This document shows positions 60,168 to 64,000 of a stretch of 64,000 nt of DNA, piece after piece. The position numbers and the translations under genes are program-made. The stretch is from Limnomonas spitsbergensis (lineage: Eukaryota; Chlorophyta; Chlorophyceae; Chlamydomonadales): the NCBI GenBank assembly GCA_037349105.1, contig JAYJMM010000113.1, forward strand, positions 2,170,001 to 2,234,000, written 5' to 3'. Numbering within the stretch: position 1 is the stretch's first letter; every line of letters starts with the position of its first letter. Below the pieces are notes generated by a model, which made no database searches, had not been told where the DNA came from, and saw only the letters and a program-made list of their open reading frames with translations.

Positions 60168-63100
60168 ATGAGACGACAAGACAACCCATATTGTCAAGCC
60201 TTGGAGGACCGACAGCTGGCTGCCCGAAGCTCGACCAACCAGGTCAAGACGAGAACAGCCAGTAAGGTCCAACGTTTACTTTTCTGCATCATGCACGTTG
60301 CTGCATACCTGCTGGCGTGGCCTAAAGCTTGCAGGGCAGGATACCCGAACCACTTTTCAGTCGAATCGTTCAAAGTTCGGGCCCTGTCTTGGAAAGTGAT
60401 CAATCCAGAAAGCGCTGTAACCAGGAGAAATCAAACACCAGACTTGACACACTGGGCACATCATGTTGACAACTTTATCCGCCATGCATCGTCGACCCAA
60501 CTTTTCAACGCAGAGATGCAGGTCGTGGGCATCGGTATCCTCACTGACCCACAGGACACGAACGTGAGAGATTGGGCTTCCCCACGGCCTCCTTTGAACT
60601 TAGCTTCGGCATCAAGAACCTGCATTTTCGAACGGGAACAGCTGACAGTCGACTCTTTGATTGCATCCTGTGCCAATCCCCACGACACGCGCTGCATACA
60701 TCCCTCTTCTGCCTTGAGGCCATGGCCAACCTTTCACCTTCTCGGCTTTTACAACCTTAATCTTTTGCTCCAACAGTTGCCTTGTGCCAGAACGATAGTG
60801 GAAACGCTAGACCTGACTTGTTCTTCGCGTATTGGCAACATCTTGACCCGCCATGCAAACATGCCGTGTCGGCAACTTCCTCACACAGGAGTGCACGCTA
60901 AATGTCATGCCGTTCCCTGCACTTACGGGGAATACCGGACTACCTCGCCTAACTTTGTACATGCTTGCAAATCGAATTGGGCTCCGCATACCTGCGCCAC
61001 TTCTGAAACGTCGGGAACGTCGATTGATATAACACCACACGTAAATAACAGCTCTTTCTATGCCCACATACCGCTGGGGGCCACCAACACGTGCTATCTG
61101 ATCGCGTACATGAACAAGATCACAGTGCTCTACAACGTGGACGATACTACGCAATCCTACCATACGCCCCTCCATGCCCCCGCCAGTGCCATCAGACCAT
61201 GCATGAGACTGCGTACCGAAACTTTTTCCATTCACCGGTTTGCAGAGGTACTCTCACACTATCACGTTTTCTCACTAGAACTCATCGCCCTCAGCCTCGC
61301 CGTTGTGTTATTTACTGCCTTCATAGGCCATATATGCTGTATAACTGCCGATCTGACTCACAAAATCCACCACCCCGACATGTCTTATCTCAGACACCCT
61401 GAGGCATCAGATCCCTGCCCTACCGATGTCACAACCCCCCATACCTCAGACATCTCCCTGCCCGAAACCTTTGATCCTCGCCCTCCCCAAACCTATGACA
61501 TTTCTCTCCACGAAACTTCGGATCCCTGCCCCCCTCAGACCTCTGACACTTTCCTCCCCGAGACCTCTGATCCCTGCCCCCCCCAAACCTCTGACATTTT
61601 CCTCCACGAGATCACTGATCCCTGCCCCCCTCTATCTGGCACCTCAACTCTTCCCCCGCCCGAGTCCCATGCTCTCCACTCGTCCGAACTATTTGACCTA
61701 TATTCAACAACCGAGCCCTCTAATCACTCCACCCCCGATGTTCCTAACCTAGGCCTCCTTGACAATTCTGACCTTGACTCACCCGGGGACCCCAATCATA
61801 GACCCTCAGAAACTTCTGACCTCTCCCCCCCTGAGGTCCGAAACCCTTGTCCCTCCAAGACCTCTGCTCTTAGCTCAAAAAAAAGAAAGAAAAAGGAAAA
61901 CAAATCGAAAACTGAGAAAAGAAAATCTGACTTGCGCCACATGCAACATAAATCAGCTAGAAATAACTACATCAAAATCAAGTATATTCATTTTGCGCAT
62001 ACGAATGCTCTCAGATGGGGCCTAAAATACAAGATGGGCAAGCAGATTCGGCACATATGGAAACAGCCTTTTCCAGTGAAGGGATTCAAAAGGCTCGTGA
62101 AGAATATGCCCCCTAGATACGTAAGTACGCCCACCTCCCGCTGCCAAAGTAAAAAGGCCCCTAAGGTCGAAGAGGCTAACTATAATGATGGATGCACAGT
62201 CTCCGAAACATGTTCTTGCCCTCCCCGCCCCCCTCCACCCCCCAATTCTTCCCCCCCGGAGATCCCAAATTCCACCAACCACGAGACCGATCTTGGCCCC
62301 CCTGATACCTCTGACCTCTGCCCCCTCGACACCGCCTCCGGTCTCTGTTCCCCGGAGACCCCTGGCCCAAAAAACTCCAGGACCCATGATGCCGGCCCCC
62401 CCAAGATGTTCAACCCCAGCCCCACCGAGGCCCCTGACTATCCTGCCTTCCGTAAGACCTCTGACCCTGGCACCACAAGATTCAGTTCCACACATCTGAC
62501 GCCCACCTCCCTCTGTAGCTGTAAGAATACGTTTAATCCGGTCGGGGGTGCTAAACCACGTCCCCCTAAAAACAAGGCTGCAAACCAAATCCAAACAAGA
62601 ATTACCCCGATCGACAAACTTTTGGCAGAAGAGCACCAGCTGAAAGCTGACCATACGTATAAATTTGTAGTAGGTGACTGCTACTTCGACTGCTTGCAGT
62701 ACCTCACTGGATACCCCAGCTTAAAGCTGAGACAAGCCGGCATCCTAAGCCTCCGGCATTCCATAGCAGCGAGTCTCGAAGACGCAATTACAAAAATCTT
62801 CAACATGCGCACGGTCAGACAAAGTGCCAATATGTCCCCAAGACAATACATGGATGCCATGCAAAAGAGCGGAGCAAACGCAGGACTCTGGGCTGACACC
62901 CTCATCGTCCACTTTACAGCACTGGCCATTCACACGAAGGTCCTCGTCTACATGCTTGATCGCAACGGACACATGAACGTACAGACCTGGGGGGCACAAG
63001 AAACTGACCCGGTATTGGGTGAACCCAAAGAGGTCAGGATTATGTTCTCAGGCCCGATGGACGCAGGGCACTACACACCCCTCCTTCCTTTAAACACGAG

Positions 63101-64000
63101 CCTACCGGGGGCAGCCAACGCTATAAGCGACGAAGCCACACATACCCTCCTTAATCAGCTACACGAGAAGGTTATCAAGGACCACACAGCAGAGGTGCCC
63201 CATACAGACCAACTCGAAAACATCATCCGGCGTCTGGCTGCGGATGCTGAAACGGGCCATGCACTAGAGATGCAAAACAAGACCGACGAGCTTGAGCAAC
63301 AGGTGGCATTCATCTTCCCACAAATCCCTGCAGACAATGATTCCAGAGCGCAACTGAGGGCAACCATAGTAAAAGTAATAGATCACATGCACGCTGCTGC
63401 CAACCGCGGCCGGACGGCGATTGCAGATCTCAGACTTGAACGCCGGACCTACGCCCCATCTAAAAAAGAAGACTCAGATAGCGACTTCGAGATCCTAGAA
63501 ATGCAGACTAAACTGCAGGAGGCGAACATGATTCGGAACAAGAACAAAAGGCCTGCAATGGTCCCAGTGGGGGGGAAACAAACAAGAATACAGCCTCCGG
63601 GGAATATTCAACGGACAAAAATAAACAATATTCCGACCGCCCCGCATTCCACGGTCGATGCTGGATATAGCCCCCCCGCCCCCTTAACAGGGCAATATAA
63701 CCCTGATAAAACAAAACCAAAGAAAACTATAATGGAGAAAAGAAGCTATATCAGAAAAATTATAAAGAAAAGACAAATTAAAACTCCAGGAGAGGACGAG
63801 CAAAACAAAAAACGAATGATCCAAACACTGATGTCAGCATTTGTAAAAGCCACGACTCCCCAGACAAGGAAGGCACCAGAACATTTGATACCAGAAGAAG
63901 AAGCTGACAAAAACAAAGTGAAACCACAAGAGGAAGCTGACAAAAATAAAATAAATAACGAGGACGACCAGCAAAAAGTCAACAAAAACACGACACACAC
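60168..64000 (+). CDS. Giant membrane polyprotein with OTU-like cysteine protease domain (runs off right edge)
   Basis: Open for at least 1277 codons from ATG 60168 with no stop. Residues about 34-52 (LLFCIMHVAAYLLAWPKACRA) form a signal or anchor segment. About 53-368 is a Cys-rich ectodomain with candidate N-glycosylation sites (NQT, NSS). About 370-392 (LELIALSLAVVLFTAFIG...) is a transmembrane helix. Pro/Thr/Ser repeats follow (ETSDPCPPQTSD, about 16-residue period), then a basic nuclear-signal-like run (SSKKRKKKENKSK), a second Pro-rich stretch, and an OTU fold at about 828-975. Its catalytic motif is VVGDCYFDC (Cys838), with GLWADTLIVHFTALAI and MDAGHYTPLLP (His968). The 130-residue Cys-His spacing suits OTU proteases, which cleave ubiquitin-like linkages or polyproteins. 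A helical, Lys/Glu-rich tail with EEADKNK repeats reaches the edge. An envelope-like head on a protease-bearing chain suggests a viral or retroelement polyprotein, but no replication domain is visible. The OTU call is strong; the whole-protein role is unknown. Confidence 0.8.
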   Translation, partial: MRRQDNPYCQALEDRQLAARSSTNQVKTRTASKVQRLLFCIMHVAAYLLAWPKACRAGYPNHFSVESFKVRALSWKVINPESAVTRRNQTPDLTHWAHHVDNFIRHASSTQLFNAEMQVVGIGILTDPQDTNVRDWASPRPPLNLASASRTCIFEREQLTVDSLIASCANPHDTRCIHPSSALRPWPTFHLLGFYNLNLLLQQLPCARTIVETLDLTCSSRIGNILTRHANMPCRQLPHTGVHAKCHAVPCTYGEYRTTSPNFVHACKSNWAPHTCATSETSGTSIDITPHVNNSSFYAHIPLGATNTCYLIAYMNKITVLYNVDDTTQSYHTPLHAPASAIRPCMRLRTETFSIHRFAEVLSHYHVFSLELIALSLAVVLFTAFIGHICCITADLTHKIHHPDMSYLRHPEASDPCPTDVTTPHTSDISLPETFDPRPPQTYDISLHETSDPCPPQTSDTFLPETSDPCPPQTSDIFLHEITDPCPPLSGTSTLPPPESHALHSSELFDLYSTTEPSNHSTPDVPNLGLLDNSDLDSPGDPNHRPSETSDLSPPEVRNPCPSKTSALSSKKRKKKENKSKTEKRKSDLRHMQHKSARNNYIKIKYIHFAHTNALRWGLKYKMGKQIRHIWKQPFPVKGFKRLVKNMPPRYVSTPTSRCQSKKAPKVEEANYNDGCTVSETCSCPPRPPPPPNSSPPEIPNSTNHETDLGPPDTSDLCPLDTASGLCSPETPGPKNSRTHDAGPPKMFNPSPTEAPDYPAFRKTSDPGTTRFSSTHLTPTSLCSCKNTFNPVGGAKPRPPKNKAANQIQTRITPIDKLLAEEHQLKADHTYKFVVGDCYFDCLQYLTGYPSLKLRQAGILSLRHSIAASLEDAITKIFNMRTVRQSANMSPRQYMDAMQKSGANAGLWADTLIVHFTALAIHTKVLVYMLDRNGHMNVQTWGAQETDPVLGEPKEVRIMFSGPMDAGHYTPLLPLNTSLPGAANAISDEATHTLLNQLHEKVIKDHTAEVPHTDQLENIIRRLAADAETGHALEMQNKTDELEQQVAFIFPQIPADNDSRAQLRATIVKVIDHMHAAANRGRTAIADLRLERRTYAPSKKEDSDSDFEILEMQTKLQEANMIRNKNKRPAMVPVGGKQTRIQPPGNIQRTKINNIPTAPHSTVDAGYSPPAPLTGQYNPDKTKPKKTIMEKRSYIRKIIKKRQIKTPGEDEQNKKRMIQTLMSAFVKATTPQTRKAPEHLIPEEEADKNKVKPQEEADKNKINNEDDQQKVNKNTTH

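Noticed and set aside
62022..62654. Gly-rich 210-codon minus-strand frame
   Set aside because: It is the antisense shadow of the Pro-rich part of the plus-strand OTU frame and has no domain.
1..64000. tRNA, rRNA or bacterial contamination
   Set aside because: No cloverleaf, rRNA core motif, Shine-Dalgarno-spaced gene string or bacterial gene family was recognised, and a spliceosomal intron and eukaryotic retroelements are present.

Overview
The window looks like nuclear DNA of a eukaryotic alga, most likely of the green lineage. This is an inference from three things: a spliced cell-surface gene with C-type-lectin and proline-rich domains, a Ty3/gypsy polyprotein whose integrase carries a PHD finger, and a dense load of LTR, LINE, Harbinger-like and hAT-like repeats. 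No operon, prokaryotic gene or RNA gene was recognised, and species cannot be assigned from sequence alone.

Layout. 1-4.6 kb: the tail of an unknown gene, then a lectin/proline-rich membrane protein gene with two apparent frame breaks. 5.4-12.1 kb: a mosaic of terminal-inverted-repeat elements with TTA target duplications. The largest encloses a decayed LINE reverse transcriptase; three others abut and share single TTA triplets. 12.1-16.9 kb: non-coding, with a hairpin, GCC/CAC-rich low complexity and a 10-bp minisatellite split by a 0.4-kb insert. 16.9-21.7 kb: a 2.67-kb tandem duplication derived partly from a hAT-like transposon. 21.7-22.9 kb: an LTR-like terminus and a truncated second copy. 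23.4-30.9 kb, minus strand: a decayed Ty3/gypsy polyprotein with reverse transcriptase, RNase H, integrase and PHD finger. 30.9-54.7 kb: fifteen tandem copies of a 1587-bp unit made from the gag/leader region of that element, followed at 54.5-55.6 kb by a divergent gag ORF. 55.7-60.1 kb, minus strand: a second gypsy-type pol with a DNMT3-like cytosine-5 DNA methyltransferase between RNase H and the integrase linker. 60.2 kb to the right edge, plus strand: one reading frame of at least 1277 codons with no stop in the window. It encodes a predicted signal segment, cysteine-rich ectodomain, transmembrane helix, Pro/Thr/Ser repeats, a basic region, an OTU-like cysteine protease domain and a charged tail.

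The most notable region is 55.7-64.0 kb: a methyltransferase-bearing retroelement fragment lies head to head, 81 bp away, with a giant OTU-containing membrane polyprotein. Whether these are one composite element or a chance junction cannot be settled here. The 15-copy array is second: its variant pattern reads as unequal exchange acting on a chimeric unit. Most retroelement frames carry stops or frameshifts and are probably inactive; the OTU frame and the methyltransferase motifs are intact.
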